A stretch of 64,000 nucleotides of DNA from the NCBI RefSeq assembly GCF_000368925.1, contig NZ_KB849755.1, forward strand, positions 714,416-778,415, given 5' to 3'. Position 1 is the stretch's first letter, and each line of letters starts with the position of its first letter. Source of the stretch: Acinetobacter bereziniae LMG 1003 = CIP 70.12. Its GTDB lineage: Bacteria > Pseudomonadota > Gammaproteobacteria > Pseudomonadales > Moraxellaceae. Under the pieces are notes generated by a model, which saw nothing but the letters and a program-made list of their open reading frames with translations, made no database searches and was not told the DNA's origin. A program made the translations under genes and the position numbers. Below are positions 27,939 to 37,222 of this stretch, one piece after another.

Positions 27939-28195
27939 ATGCATGCATATCACCAAATCCATGCTGTATATGACCGTGACAGCATTACGGTTTATCAAGC
28001 TTATAACCCACATATTGCACAGCTCGCTATACAACATCAAAAGTTTGTCTCCCCTTCTCTTTTCAAAGAATGACATGGATCAAACCGTCTTTTTATGGTT
28101 GATGGGGCGTAGTCATTGGGCAAGCAAACCAATCAAAATCATATTTTAGCGATCTGTATACAGCGTGATTTTTTGGGAATATTGATTGCAATAAA
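27939..28195 (+). pseudogene. Decayed DUF4291 gene
   Basis: Starting at ATG 27939, HQIHAVYDRDSITVYQAYNP then FVSP match the DUF4291 N-terminus, but the frame ends at TGA 28071. The expected continuation is present in other frames: RMTWIKPSF from 28067, FLWLMGRSHWASKP next, then HILAICIQRDF. At least three single-base losses, two of them in T or A runs, are needed to read it through. DUF4291 proteins are about 190-200 residues; the C-terminal third is not recognisable. Function of the family is unknown. Confidence 0.75.
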
Positions 28196-28440
28196 GCACT
28201 CATACTGACCCAACACTTGCTACTCATCAAAATGCCACAATTTTGATGCTCAGGAGTATAAATATGCTGAAAAATTATTTTCGAAAAGAGCGGATCTACC
28301 CTTGAAATGATCTGCTAAAACAACATTTGCGGATTGCCTAATTGAATGGGTGTTTTAATTTTTTAAGGTTCGATTACGCTTAGAACTTAATGAGTGATGT
28401 CTCAAATAACCCAAACCTAGAAATAATCTAACTATCTACA
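28196..28440. other. Gene-free stretch after the DUF4291 relic
   Basis: Several short, broken frames only; may be the eroded 3' part of the DUF4291 gene, but I cannot align it with confidence. Together with 27733-27938 it makes this the longest interval (about 800 bp) without an intact gene. Confidence 0.4.
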
Positions 28441-28443
28441 AAT

Positions 28444-28471
28444 AACACAGCCTCCATTTGGAGGCTGTGTT
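28444..28471. terminator. Terminator downstream of aspA
   Basis: AACACAGCCTCC-attt-GGAGGCTGTGTT, a perfect 12-bp stem, followed on both strands by an A/T-rich tail; lies 62 bp past the aspA stop. Confidence 0.85.
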
Positions 28472-28532
28472 ATTTTAATCAGAAAAGAAACGGAAAGTAT
28501 TTCCTTGAGAATCAACTAGATTTATAAGGTAA

Positions 28533-29960
28533 TTAAGCCGCATCTTTCTGCTTTGGGTGAACCATATTTTGCACAGCAAGCACAGAAGCTAAAACTTCAT
28601 CAGAAAGCAATTGTTCTGCTCGAATCAACTCTAAAATACTTGCCCCAGTTTCATTGGCTTGCTTAGCGATACGCGTTGTCGTTTCATAACCCAAGTAAGG
28701 ATTCAACACCGTAATAATACCAATCGAGTTATCGACCAAAGCTTGGCAATGTTCTGCATTTGCACGAATATTTTGAATACATTTCTGCTCAAACATACGC
28801 ATTGCTCTGCCTAACAAATCAATTGATTCAAACAATTTGAAAGCAATCAAAGGTTCCATCGCATTGAGCTGCAATTGACCTGCTTCAGCAGCGAGTGTAA
28901 TTGCCAAATCATTTGCCATAATTTGATAACAAGCAAGGTTCATTGCTTCTGGTATTACAGGGTTCACTTTACCTGGCATAATTGAACTGCCCGGTTGACG
29001 TGGCTCTAAATGAATTTCATTTAAACCGGCACGCGGACCACTCGACAACAAACGTAAATCATTTGAGATTTTTGAAAGTTTCGTAGCGGTACGTTTTAAT
29101 AAGCTTGATAACAGAACAAAATCGCCCATATCCGAAGTCGCTTCAATTAAATCAGGCGCACTTGAAATGGTTTTATTGGTAATTTTAGATAAAGCTTGAA
29201 TAGCAAGAATACGGTACTCAACTTCAGTATTAATACCAGTACCAATCGCAGTTCCGCCAAGATTCACCACACTTAAAGCGTCTGGCATAATTTGATTGAT
29301 TTTTTTCAAATCGTTTTGCAATGTATGCGCAAATGCTGCAAATTCTTGACCTAAAGTCATCGGTACTGCATCTTGTAACTGAGTACGTCCCATTTTTAAG
29401 ATATGAGAAAACTCATTTGATTTGTTTTCAAAGCTTTGAATTAAACTTTGGAACGGCAGATTCAGTTGGTCTAAAGCAAATAATAAGCCGATTTTTATTG
29501 CACTAGGATAAACATCATTGGTTGATTGAGACATATTTACATCATTATTTGGATGCAAATATTGGTATTCCCCTTTTGCATGCCCTAAATACTCTAATCC
29601 AATGTTCGCGACCACTTCATTGATATTCATATTGGTCGATGTACCCGCACCGCCTTGAATCATATCAATCGGAAACTGTTCATGATACAGGTCATTGTTC
29701 AGTTGCTGGCAAGCATGTTGAATTGCTTTATATTTATTTTCTTCGAGCTTATTGAGTTTGAAATTGGCATCTGCACACGCAGCCTTAACCATTGCAAGTG
29801 CTTTAATAAAAACAGGAAAGTGACTTAATTTAGTTGAACTTAAGTTAAAGTTTTCTAATGCTCTTAGGGTTTGTACACCATAATAACAATGAAATGGCAC
29901 TTCTTTAAGTCCTAATAAATCCTTCTCAACTCGCGTTTTAATTTCAATGTTCATCTGCAT
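28533..29960 (-). CDS. aspA: Aspartate ammonia-lyase
   Basis: 475 residues, fumarase/aspartase superfamily. The signature loop GSSIMPGKVNP with its catalytic Ser is present, as are GGAGTSTNMNINEV and SQSTNDVYPSA, the other two substrate-site segments. LGLKEVPFHCYYGVQTLRA at the N-terminus matches aspartase rather than fumarase C. It converts aspartate to fumarate and ammonia. The first ATG (29960) has GAG 5 nt upstream; a second at 29954 is possible. A LysR-type gene diverges from it across 136 bp, the usual sign of local regulation. Confidence 0.9.
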   Translation of the reverse strand: MQMNIEIKTRVEKDLLGLKEVPFHCYYGVQTLRALENFNLSSTKLSHFPVFIKALAMVKAACADANFKLNKLEENKYKAIQHACQQLNNDLYHEQFPIDMIQGGAGTSTNMNINEVVANIGLEYLGHAKGEYQYLHPNNDVNMSQSTNDVYPSAIKIGLLFALDQLNLPFQSLIQSFENKSNEFSHILKMGRTQLQDAVPMTLGQEFAAFAHTLQNDLKKINQIMPDALSVVNLGGTAIGTGINTEVEYRILAIQALSKITNKTISSAPDLIEATSDMGDFVLLSSLLKRTATKLSKISNDLRLLSSGPRAGLNEIHLEPRQPGSSIMPGKVNPVIPEAMNLACYQIMANDLAITLAAEAGQLQLNAMEPLIAFKLFESIDLLGRAMRMFEQKCIQNIRANAEHCQALVDNSIGIITVLNPYLGYETTTRIAKQANETGASILELIRAEQLLSDEVLASVLAVQNMVHPKQKDAA

Positions 29961-30033
29961 TACAGCTCAATAAAAGAATAAATTTATCTTAGGAAATGCA
30001 TTGAAAATTGGCTAATGTAAAAAAATATTTATG

Positions 30034-30050
30034 TATGCATTTTTTGCATA
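30034..30050. promoter_or_regulatory. Perfect dyad TATGCA-N5-TGCATA, probable LysR-type operator
   Basis: A 17-bp perfect inverted repeat (30034-30039 / 30045-30050) lies in the aspA-lysR gap, containing the T-N11-A arrangement typical of LysR binding. It sits where the -35 of the regulator promoter would be, consistent with autoregulation plus control of aspA. Confidence 0.65.
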
Positions 30051-30055
30051 TCACT

Positions 30056-30064
30056 TGTTATAAT
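30056..30064 (+). promoter_or_regulatory. Extended -10 promoter element of the LysR-type gene
   Basis: TGTTATAAT (TGnTATAAT) 32 bp upstream of the ATG at 30097, with no good -35 but overlapping placement next to the dyad at 30034-30050. Confidence 0.6.
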
Positions 30065-30096
30065 GCTGAGAGTGCAATGTAGAACGGCTAATCAAT

Positions 30097-30972
30097 ATGA
30101 CCCTAGAAATTCGATGGATAGAAGATCTTTTGGCTTTAGATCAAGAAAAATCGATCTCTAAAGCTGCTGCGCTACGTCATGTTACCCAATCTGCTTTCAC
30201 ACGCAGAATACAGAATATTGAAGAAGCGCTTGGCTTTCAGATTTTAAAACGCTATAGCAAAAGCATTGATTTCACCGATGCAGGGCAAGTCTTGCTCTCG
30301 ACATCTAAAAATATCAAAAATCAAATGAATACCACCATCAACTATTTAGAGAAAAATATTAAAGACAATGAGTTATCGATTAAGTTTGCAGTATCCCACT
30401 CACTCATAACTCAATTTTTCCCTAAGTTTATTCAAAAACTATATAGCAATTATGATGATTTAAAATTAGAAATTATCGCCTCCAATTTACAGCAAGGGCT
30501 TTATTTATTAAAAGAAGGCTCTTGTGACTTTTTAATTTGTTATTGTGATCAAATCACTTTACAACAGTTGGACCCCAGTATTTTTAAATATCATAAAATT
30601 GTCAAAATGGAAGTCTTACCTGTCACAGCAACAATCAATCACCAACCCAAGTATTCATTTAGCCAAAACTTCCCTCTTTTGGCTTACAGCAAAAAAGCCT
30701 ATTTGGGTAAATGTGTCGATAAAGTGATCGAAGGTAAATTAAATTACCGTACCTTGTATGAAACAGACAACGCCAGTGACTTAAAAGCTTTGGCTTTACA
30801 AGGCTTAGGTGTCGCATGGCTGCCAAGATTATTGATTGAAGAAGAGTTGAATGACAATAAGTTAAAGGTTTTGGAGGGTTATAGCTTCTTTCAGGATGTG
30901 TATATCGTCCGTAGCCATTTGATTTACTCAGAAAAAGTAAATTTTGTTTGGAATGCCTTGGTGTTAAATTAA
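30097..30972 (+). CDS. LysR-type transcriptional regulator, probably of aspA
   Basis: 291 residues. The winged HTH is at about 1-60 (SISKAAALRHVTQSAFTRRI and LEEALGF-like IEEALGFQILKR). It is followed by a linker helix and a two-lobed effector domain (FAVSHSLITQFFPKFI; LALQGLGVAWLPRLL near the C-terminus). Divergent position relative to aspA and the dyad between them suggest it controls aspA and itself, perhaps sensing aspartate or a C4 acid; the effector is inference. Confidence 0.9.
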   Translation: MTLEIRWIEDLLALDQEKSISKAAALRHVTQSAFTRRIQNIEEALGFQILKRYSKSIDFTDAGQVLLSTSKNIKNQMNTTINYLEKNIKDNELSIKFAVSHSLITQFFPKFIQKLYSNYDDLKLEIIASNLQQGLYLLKEGSCDFLICYCDQITLQQLDPSIFKYHKIVKMEVLPVTATINHQPKYSFSQNFPLLAYSKKAYLGKCVDKVIEGKLNYRTLYETDNASDLKALALQGLGVAWLPRLLIEEELNDNKLKVLEGYSFFQDVYIVRSHLIYSEKVNFVWNALVLN

Positions 30973-30996
30973 GGCTTCCATTTCAAAAGCTTATAA

Positions 30997-32019
30997 TTAT
31001 ACATCCAATAAATTAACGGATTCTACTTGTACATCACTCATCAGGTTGCCTTGATCCAGTAAGTGGTCAAAATACTGTTCTACAACTTTGGCTTGCTCAA
31101 GTGTACTTTCCAACTTATACATATTTTGACGAAACTCATTGCTTGAATGTAAGCCTTTGGTGTACCAAGCAATATGTTTTCGTGCAATACGGCAACCTGA
31201 ATATTCCCCATAAAACTGATAAAGCTCAGACAAATGTCCAAGTAAAACATCTTTCACTTCTTGGATATTGGGCGCCGCTAAATACTCAGCTGTTTTTAAA
31301 TAATGGGCAATTTCGCGAAAAATCCAAGGTCGCCCCTGTGCCGCACGACCAATCATCACCGCATCCGCACCGGTATAATCCAACACATATTTGGCTTTTT
31401 CAGGGCTATCAATATCACCATTGGCAATCACGGGTATTGAAATCAACTGTTTAACTTCTTTGATCAAGTGATATCGTGCGGTATTTAAATACATATCTTC
31501 ACGGGTACGACCATGTAAAGCCAAAGCTGCTATTCCTGCTTCTTCAGCACGTTTTGCCACTCGCAGAATATTTTCCTGACCATTTAAATAGCCCAAACGG
31601 GTCTTCAAGGTCACAGGAACATCCACAGCATTGACCACTGCATCTAAAATTCGGGCAACTAAATCTTCATCTTGTAGCAATGCTGAGCCTGCTAACTTAT
31701 TGCAGACTTTTTTCGCAGGACAGCCCATATTGATATCGACAATTTGAGCGCCATTTGAAACTTGGTAACGTGCAGCTTCAGCCAATTGTTCAGGTTCAGA
31801 ACCTGCAATTTGGGCGGAAATGGGTGCTAATTCCCCATCAAAATTGGCACGATATAAACTTTTTTTGGTCATCCTTAAAGTCTGATCAGATGTCATCATT
31901 TCGCTGACCGCATGCCCGGCACCAAAGTACTTACATAGTGTTCTAAACGGACGATCAGTCACCCCTGCCATAGGGGCAACAATTAAATTATTTGACAGTT
32001 GATAGGGACCAATATACAT
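30997..32019 (-). CDS. dusB: tRNA-dihydrouridine synthase B
   Basis: 340 residues. FMN-barrel motifs: LIVAPMAGVTDRPFR (13-27), DINMGCPAKKVCNK with catalytic-region C100, GRTREDMY, PVIANGDIDS and ADAVMIGRAAQG (phosphate binding). The C-terminal helical tRNA-binding domain is complete. Reduces uridine to dihydrouridine in tRNA (position 17 in E. coli DusB). No fis gene follows, unlike in enterics. Confidence 0.93.
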   Translation of the reverse strand: MYIGPYQLSNNLIVAPMAGVTDRPFRTLCKYFGAGHAVSEMMTSDQTLRMTKKSLYRANFDGELAPISAQIAGSEPEQLAEAARYQVSNGAQIVDINMGCPAKKVCNKLAGSALLQDEDLVARILDAVVNAVDVPVTLKTRLGYLNGQENILRVAKRAEEAGIAALALHGRTREDMYLNTARYHLIKEVKQLISIPVIANGDIDSPEKAKYVLDYTGADAVMIGRAAQGRPWIFREIAHYLKTAEYLAAPNIQEVKDVLLGHLSELYQFYGEYSGCRIARKHIAWYTKGLHSSNEFRQNMYKLESTLEQAKVVEQYFDHLLDQGNLMSDVQVESVNLLDV

Positions 32020-32102
32020 ATATATTCATACATTTTTAGACCTTCATAGTATACTGCATCTGCCATAGTGGCTCATCATTTTCTGAGTATGTTTTCTGCG
32101 AT

Positions 32103-33311
32103 ATGAAAAAATTAGTTCGACATCACGCTTTTATTAAATCTTTCAGCGTGTTAGCTCTTTCTTTAAGTCTAATTGCTTGTGGTAAAGGTTCATGGTTTGC
32201 CAATGAAGATGATGAGCAGTTAAAACAGGAACAAATTAAAAAGCTGATTCCAAATCGTGTTAGCCAACGTGACTCTTGGGCAAAAGATATTTTTGATATT
32301 TCAAACGAATTAAAAATTCCGACCAACAAAGAAAATGTCTGCACCATTATCGCTGTCGTCGATCAAGAGTCGAACTTCGTTGCCAACCCTGTAGTTCCAG
32401 GTCTAGGTGATAAAGCAGTCAAAGAAGTGACCACTCGACTCAATGAAAAATTTGAAGATAAATTAGGTTCAACCATTGGTGGTACAGTCGCATCTTACTT
32501 TGAAAATGTTTTAAAAAATCAGCCATCACCTGATGATAATTATTTAAAACAAATGAGTCGTGTGCGTACAGAAAAAGATTTGGATGTGCTTTATCGTGAA
32601 ATATTTGACTATATGGCAAAGCATTATCATGTCAGTGCACTTACTGGTGCTGCCAAATTCGTGGGTCAAGATATTGCCGAAAAAATGAACCCGATCACTA
32701 CACTAGGATCTATGCAAGTACATATCAATTATGCCAAAGCACACAAGCGCAGCAGCATGAATGTTAATGAGTTACGTGACGATCTTTATACGGAATTTGG
32801 TGGTTTGTATTACGGGATTCACCGCTTGATGATGTATCCTGCAAACTATGACAAGCCTATCTATCGTTTTGCAGACTACAATTCAGGGATGTACTCTAGT
32901 CGTAATGCTGCCTTTCAAAAAATGATTGATAAGTTGACTAAAGCCGATTTGGCACTGGATGGTGACCTTTTATCTTATGATAAAAATGGTGATCCTCGCC
33001 CTGCCATCACAGATACAGAAAAAGCACTGACTGCATTATTTGCTCAAAATAATATTCTAGTGACACCAAGACAGCTTCGTAATGACCTCAAGCAAGAGAA
33101 AGAACAAGATTTTGAAAAAACCCAAACCTATATCGCTGTTTCTAAACTATATAAAAATCAAACAGGCAAAGAACCAATATATGCCATAATGCCTGAAGTC
33201 ATTATTTCTGGACCAAAATTGAGTCGTGACTACAACACAAATTGGTATGCGAGCCGCGTAAACGGACGATATGAAACATGTATGCACCGAGCAAAACGTA
33301 TAAAAATTTAG
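32103..33311 (+). CDS. DUF1615 lipoprotein
   Basis: 402 residues. Lipoprotein signal with lipobox LIAC (Cys27). The mature protein is a full-length DUF1615 domain; VDQESNF (about 86) resembles the catalytic Glu-Ser block of lytic transglycosylases, and LGSMQVHINYA and YRFADYNSGMYSSRNAAFQ resemble the G-S-M-Q-V and N-x-G blocks of that fold. A role in peptidoglycan turnover is thus plausible but unproven. Its 3' end overlaps the HAD gene by 34 bp, indicating co-transcription and possibly coupled translation. Confidence 0.8.
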   Translation: MKKLVRHHAFIKSFSVLALSLSLIACGKGSWFANEDDEQLKQEQIKKLIPNRVSQRDSWAKDIFDISNELKIPTNKENVCTIIAVVDQESNFVANPVVPGLGDKAVKEVTTRLNEKFEDKLGSTIGGTVASYFENVLKNQPSPDDNYLKQMSRVRTEKDLDVLYREIFDYMAKHYHVSALTGAAKFVGQDIAEKMNPITTLGSMQVHINYAKAHKRSSMNVNELRDDLYTEFGGLYYGIHRLMMYPANYDKPIYRFADYNSGMYSSRNAAFQKMIDKLTKADLALDGDLLSYDKNGDPRPAITDTEKALTALFAQNNILVTPRQLRNDLKQEKEQDFEKTQTYIAVSKLYKNQTGKEPIYAIMPEVIISGPKLSRDYNTNWYASRVNGRYETCMHRAKRIKI

Positions 33312-33925
33312 CTTTATTTGATTTTGATGGAACCCTGTGTAAAAAAGACAGTTTTACAGGGTTCATTTTCTATGCTCTATCCAAAAGACATATTGTCAAA
33401 CAAGGCATCAAAATCTTGCCGTGGATTCAAGCCTATTATTTAAATATCTACCCAGCTCATGCGATGCGTATAAAGTTGTTTAACGCCATGTTTAAGCATG
33501 CTGATGCCAATGAGATTTTAGATATCGCCGATGAATATGCTTATCGTCTCATGGGACAATTAGATCCCACCCTTTATCAACAATTGCTCAAACACCAAAA
33601 CAATGGTGATGATGTCGTTTTAGTCTCTGCTTCTGTCGACATTTATTTAGAGGTCATTTGCCAATTATTAAAAATTGATTTGATTTGTACTGAGACTGAG
33701 ATTCTTGAGGGAAAATTTACAGGTCATTATGCGACACCAGATTGTAGTTGTGAACAAAAACGTTTGAGAGTTTTAGAAAAATACAATTTAGCGCATTATC
33801 AAAAAGTCTTTGCTTATGGAAATAGTGAAGAGGATCTCGACATGCTCAATTTAGCTGATTTTAAATATATGGTTGGTAAAGATCAGTTGCTCCCAAACAT
33901 TGAAGATGAAAAGAAATTAGCTTGA
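33278..33925 (+). CDS. HAD-IB family phosphatase (SerB-like)
   Basis: 215 residues. Motif I is FDFDGTL with D15 and D17, motif II is VLVSAS, and motif III/IV is AYGNSEEDLDML. The cap is small and helical, as in the HAD-IB subfamily that includes phosphoserine phosphatase. The substrate cannot be read from sequence. The ATG lies inside the last 34 bp of the DUF1615 gene. Confidence 0.87.
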   Translation: MYAPSKTYKNLALFDFDGTLCKKDSFTGFIFYALSKRHIVKQGIKILPWIQAYYLNIYPAHAMRIKLFNAMFKHADANEILDIADEYAYRLMGQLDPTLYQQLLKHQNNGDDVVLVSASVDIYLEVICQLLKIDLICTETEILEGKFTGHYATPDCSCEQKRLRVLEKYNLAHYQKVFAYGNSEEDLDMLNLADFKYMVGKDQLLPNIEDEKKLA

Positions 33926-33953
33926 AAGCTAATATTTTAAATGTGAGCTCATT

Positions 33954-34475
33954 ATGTCGTATATTTATGTCATCACATCATTGACGCAATTCTATCGCTA
34001 CATTCAGCCTGAATTAGAAAAATATAACATTGAAATGATGATGGAGTACTTTGATTCCAATCAGCAAATTCAAATCAAAGTGATCACAACTGAAAATCTA
34101 AAAATACAACTTTTGGAGTATGATCATCAAAATCTGGGCTTCTATTTTTTAGATAAAGAACAAAAAATCAATAAACACCAAATCTATGATGATGAATATT
34201 GTATTTACGCTATTGAAGGACAAGGTGGAAGAGAAACTGAGAATGCTCTAGAAAAAATAACCTTAAGAGTAATTTCAAAAACACCTGATAAAAATATAAA
34301 ACGCTTTTTTAGTGCGATTAAACGCAAATTAAATCAAGATGAGAATTTTGCCCAAGGCATACAAGGTGGTTCTCGCTTACACCAACAGCATTATTATTTA
34401 AAATCGTATGTAGGGGAAAAAGTATTTAAATCAGATTTTTATAATGATAAAGCTCCAGCATTAATACCCAAATAA
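33954..34475 (+). CDS. Unknown protein, no recognised domain
   Basis: 173 residues, no signal peptide or membrane segment. The N-terminal half is alpha/beta-like (SYIYVITSLTQFYRYIQPEL); the C-terminal half is basic and helical (FFSAIKRKLNQ, LHQQHYYLKSYVGEKVFK). I do not recognise the family. GAG lies 9 nt before the ATG and it begins 28 bp after the HAD gene, so it probably belongs to that operon. Codon use looks like its neighbours. Confidence 0.75.
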   Translation: MSYIYVITSLTQFYRYIQPELEKYNIEMMMEYFDSNQQIQIKVITTENLKIQLLEYDHQNLGFYFLDKEQKINKHQIYDDEYCIYAIEGQGGRETENALEKITLRVISKTPDKNIKRFFSAIKRKLNQDENFAQGIQGGSRLHQQHYYLKSYVGEKVFKSDFYNDKAPALIPK

Positions 34476-34499
34476 AAACCCCGCCTTAGCGAGGTCTTA
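34474..34499 (+). terminator. Weak bidirectional hairpin between the unknown gene and proB
   Basis: ACCCCGC-CTTA-GCGAGGT with one internal mismatch, preceded by an A run and followed by CTTA. It separates converging genes. Confidence 0.5.
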
Positions 34500-34517
34500 T
34501 CTGTAAAACTTTAGAAA

Positions 34518-35651
34518 TCAATAAATCGACATATGGTTACGATGTATCATTTCCAACGAACGTGCTTCACCTAATACTTGGTAAACCTTGTCAGAAGCCA
34601 GACCTTTGACAATTTCAGCAGAACGAGAACTGAAATTTACTCGCCCAACCGCAACTCGATGACCATGTTGGTCGACACACTCAACCACATCACCACGCTC
34701 AAAATGCCCTTCAACCGCTTTTACACCAACAGGCAATAAACTACGGTGATTTTCTTTAATGGCTTTAACAGCACCATCATCTAGCACCAAACGCCCTGCT
34801 GTTTGTAAATGCGCAGCAAGCCACTGTTGATGAGCTGTTAGGCGATCATCATCGGTGATAAACAGTGTACCCAGTAATTCACCCGCCATTAAACGCGCCA
34901 ATACATGGTCACTCTCACCACTTGCGATCAGCGTTGGACAGCCTGACTTCGCTGCCAAACGAGCAGCACGAACTTTGGTCAACATACCACCACGACCAAA
35001 CTTACCGCCACCGCCAGCCATATCAAATAAAGTTTCATCCATTGCGCGAACGGTATGGAACAATTTTGCATTGGGATTGGAACGAGGGTCTGAATCAAAC
35101 ATACCTTGCTGATCAGTCAAAATAATCAGTAAATCTGCATGCACTTGACCCGCAACCATAGCAGCAAGCGTGTCATTGTCACCAAAACGAATTTCGTCGG
35201 TGGATACCGTATCATTTTCATTAATGACAGGAATTACCTTCCAATCAATTAGATTCTGCAAGGCATCACATGAGTTTAAGTAACGGCGACGATCTGCAAG
35301 ATCATCGTGTGTTAACAAGACTTGTGCTGTTTGAATCGAATGTTTCTCTAATACACTTGACCAAGTATGGATTAAGCCCATTTGCCCAATGGCAGCACAA
35401 GCTTGTAGACTGGGTAGATCGGTGGGTCGATTCTCTAGCTTCATGCGAACCATCCCTTCAGCCACAGCACCAGAAGACACCAGAATAATCTCATGTCCGG
35501 CATTGTGTAGATCTGCAATTTGTTTCGCCCAATGCGAAATTGCATCCAAATCTAAACCTTGCCCATTTGCTGTGAGTAAAGATGATCCGATTTTAACAAC
35601 GATACGTTTTAAAGCCTTGAGCTGACGTTGCCCATCTACTACTTCTATCAT
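34518..35651 (-). CDS. proB: Glutamate 5-kinase
   Basis: 377 residues, full length with both domains: amino-acid kinase (IVVKIGSSLLT at 17-27, VSSGAVAEGM, INENDTVS, FGDNDTLAAMVAG, GGGGKFGRGGM) and a C-terminal PUA domain (about 280-365). It phosphorylates glutamate in the first step of proline synthesis and is usually inhibited by proline through the kinase domain. AGGA precedes the ATG. obg ends 58 bp upstream, so the pair is likely one transcript, a common arrangement. Confidence 0.95.
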   Translation of the reverse strand: MIEVVDGQRQLKALKRIVVKIGSSLLTANGQGLDLDAISHWAKQIADLHNAGHEIILVSSGAVAEGMVRMKLENRPTDLPSLQACAAIGQMGLIHTWSSVLEKHSIQTAQVLLTHDDLADRRRYLNSCDALQNLIDWKVIPVINENDTVSTDEIRFGDNDTLAAMVAGQVHADLLIILTDQQGMFDSDPRSNPNAKLFHTVRAMDETLFDMAGGGGKFGRGGMLTKVRAARLAAKSGCPTLIASGESDHVLARLMAGELLGTLFITDDDRLTAHQQWLAAHLQTAGRLVLDDGAVKAIKENHRSLLPVGVKAVEGHFERGDVVECVDQHGHRVAVGRVNFSSRSAEIVKGLASDKVYQVLGEARSLEMIHRNHMSIY

Positions 35652-35709
35652 CTTATCCTCGGTCTTTCTTTTCTAAGCGGATACCCGAATATTTGGATAT
35701 CTTTAGAAA

Positions 35710-36924
35710 TTAGCGTACGTAGTACACTTCCATTTCGCCATCGTCACCATCGTCGTCTTCATCATCATCACCCAAAATACCAGCAAGACGTTGTTGACGG
35801 CGCATTTCACGATAAGCTTCTTTTGCAGCAATCGTTTGTTCACGTGTTTCAGCTTCAAGCTGATCACGGAATGCTTTCATTTTCGCTGCATACTCTGGAT
35901 CTTCTTCTTCCAACTCACGTTGTTGTTCGATTTGATCCATGAGGTAATACACAACAGGTTTTGTTCCCTCTTCAAGCAAGCCTGAAGTTTTAAATACAGG
36001 ACCATCCCATTGTAATTCTTCAAGAATATGATTACACCATTCTTCTTGAGTATCATCATTTAATTGATCAAGTTTGTTTAAAACAAGCACAATCGGTAAT
36101 TGAGCCAAAGTTGGCGAGAATTTTTTCAATTCTTCCATAATGGCTTTGGCATTGTATGCCGGGTCTGAACCATCAATCGGTTGCACATCAACAATATGCA
36201 AAAGAATACGCGTTCGCGCCAAATGTTTAAGGAAACGAATACCGAGACCCGCACCTTCAGCAGCGCCTTCAATCAGCCCAGGAATATCCGCCATTACAAA
36301 TGAACGATGACGATCCGCATCAACCACACCTAAGTTGGGAACCATCGTGGTAAATGGGTAATCCGCTACTTTAGGTTTTGCTGCGGAAACAGCACGAATA
36401 AAGGTTGATTTACCTGCATTCGGCATCCCCAATAAACCGACATCAGCGAGAACTTTAAGCTCAAGGCGAATCTCACGATACTCACCTTTGATCCCATGTG
36501 TACATTTACGTGGAGAACGGTTGGTCGATGATTTAAAATGGGTATTGCCCAAACCACCATCACCACCGTGTGCAACTAAAACTTTTTGACCATCTTCAAC
36601 AAGGTCACCAATAATATCGCCAGACTCTGTATCTACAATGGTGGTTCCCACAGGAACTTTCAGAACAACTGATTCACCACCACGACCAGCACAGTTTGCG
36701 CCAGCACCGTTTTTACCACGTTCAGCGCGAAATTTACGGGTATAACGATAATCGACTAAGGTACTGGTATCGTCGTCAGCTTGAATATATACGCTGCCAC
36801 CACGACCACCATCCCCACCATCTGGACCACCAAATGGTACAAATTTTTCACGGCGAAAACTGGCTACGCCATTGCCACCGTCGCCAGCCTCTACGGTAAT
36901 GACTGCTTCATCAACAAAGCGCAT
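35710..36924 (-). CDS. obg: Obg/CgtA GTPase
   Basis: 404 residues. The Gly-rich Obg fold is at 1-158 (GGDGGNGVASFRREK, GGDGGRGGSV). The G domain follows: G1 GMPNAGKST, switch region TTMVPNLG, G3 DIPGL, G4 NKLD. The C-terminal tail is acidic with a run of Asp/Glu. Obg binds the 50S subunit and couples ribosome assembly with stress and cell-cycle control; it is essential in most bacteria. AGAGGA lies 8 nt before the ATG. Confidence 0.96.
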   Translation of the reverse strand: MRFVDEAVITVEAGDGGNGVASFRREKFVPFGGPDGGDGGRGGSVYIQADDDTSTLVDYRYTRKFRAERGKNGAGANCAGRGGESVVLKVPVGTTIVDTESGDIIGDLVEDGQKVLVAHGGDGGLGNTHFKSSTNRSPRKCTHGIKGEYREIRLELKVLADVGLLGMPNAGKSTFIRAVSAAKPKVADYPFTTMVPNLGVVDADRHRSFVMADIPGLIEGAAEGAGLGIRFLKHLARTRILLHIVDVQPIDGSDPAYNAKAIMEELKKFSPTLAQLPIVLVLNKLDQLNDDTQEEWCNHILEELQWDGPVFKTSGLLEEGTKPVVYYLMDQIEQQRELEEEDPEYAAKMKAFRDQLEAETREQTIAAKEAYREMRRQQRLAGILGDDDEDDDGDDGEMEVYYVR

Positions 36925-37222
36925 GCTGCCAATCCTCTAAAATCTTTAAAACCGCATATTCTGCCATATTTTGAAAAATTTCTCGAATAGTATTATTCAA
37001 CTGAGCATGAATTTTGTTAAACATTTTTTATAATTCATCCAATAAAACTGCCTTTGCTGATATTTTGATTGTTTTTCAGTCAGATATTTTTTTATAATAG
37101 ACAAGCTAAAAAATGTCTATGTCTCACTATCAAAAAAACATAGGTGTAAATTTATAAATTTACTTTTTTTAAATCAATACTTTTTATTTTGATCAAATGT
37201 TTGATCTAAAGGATGCTCTATA
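36925..37222. other. Divergent obg/prfH intergenic region
   Basis: 298 bp, AT-rich, with the obg promoter (minus) and prfH leader (plus). No coding remnant of an rtcB gene is visible here, although prfH normally follows one. Confidence 0.5.

Noticed and set aside
27943..28149. 68-residue plus-strand frame across the DUF4291 relic
   Set aside because: Reads only part of the DUF4291 sequence in a shifted frame and is not a gene of its own.
35628..36990. Several His/Arg-rich plus-strand frames opposite obg
   Set aside because: Antisense shadows of the Gly/Asp-rich codons of obg.
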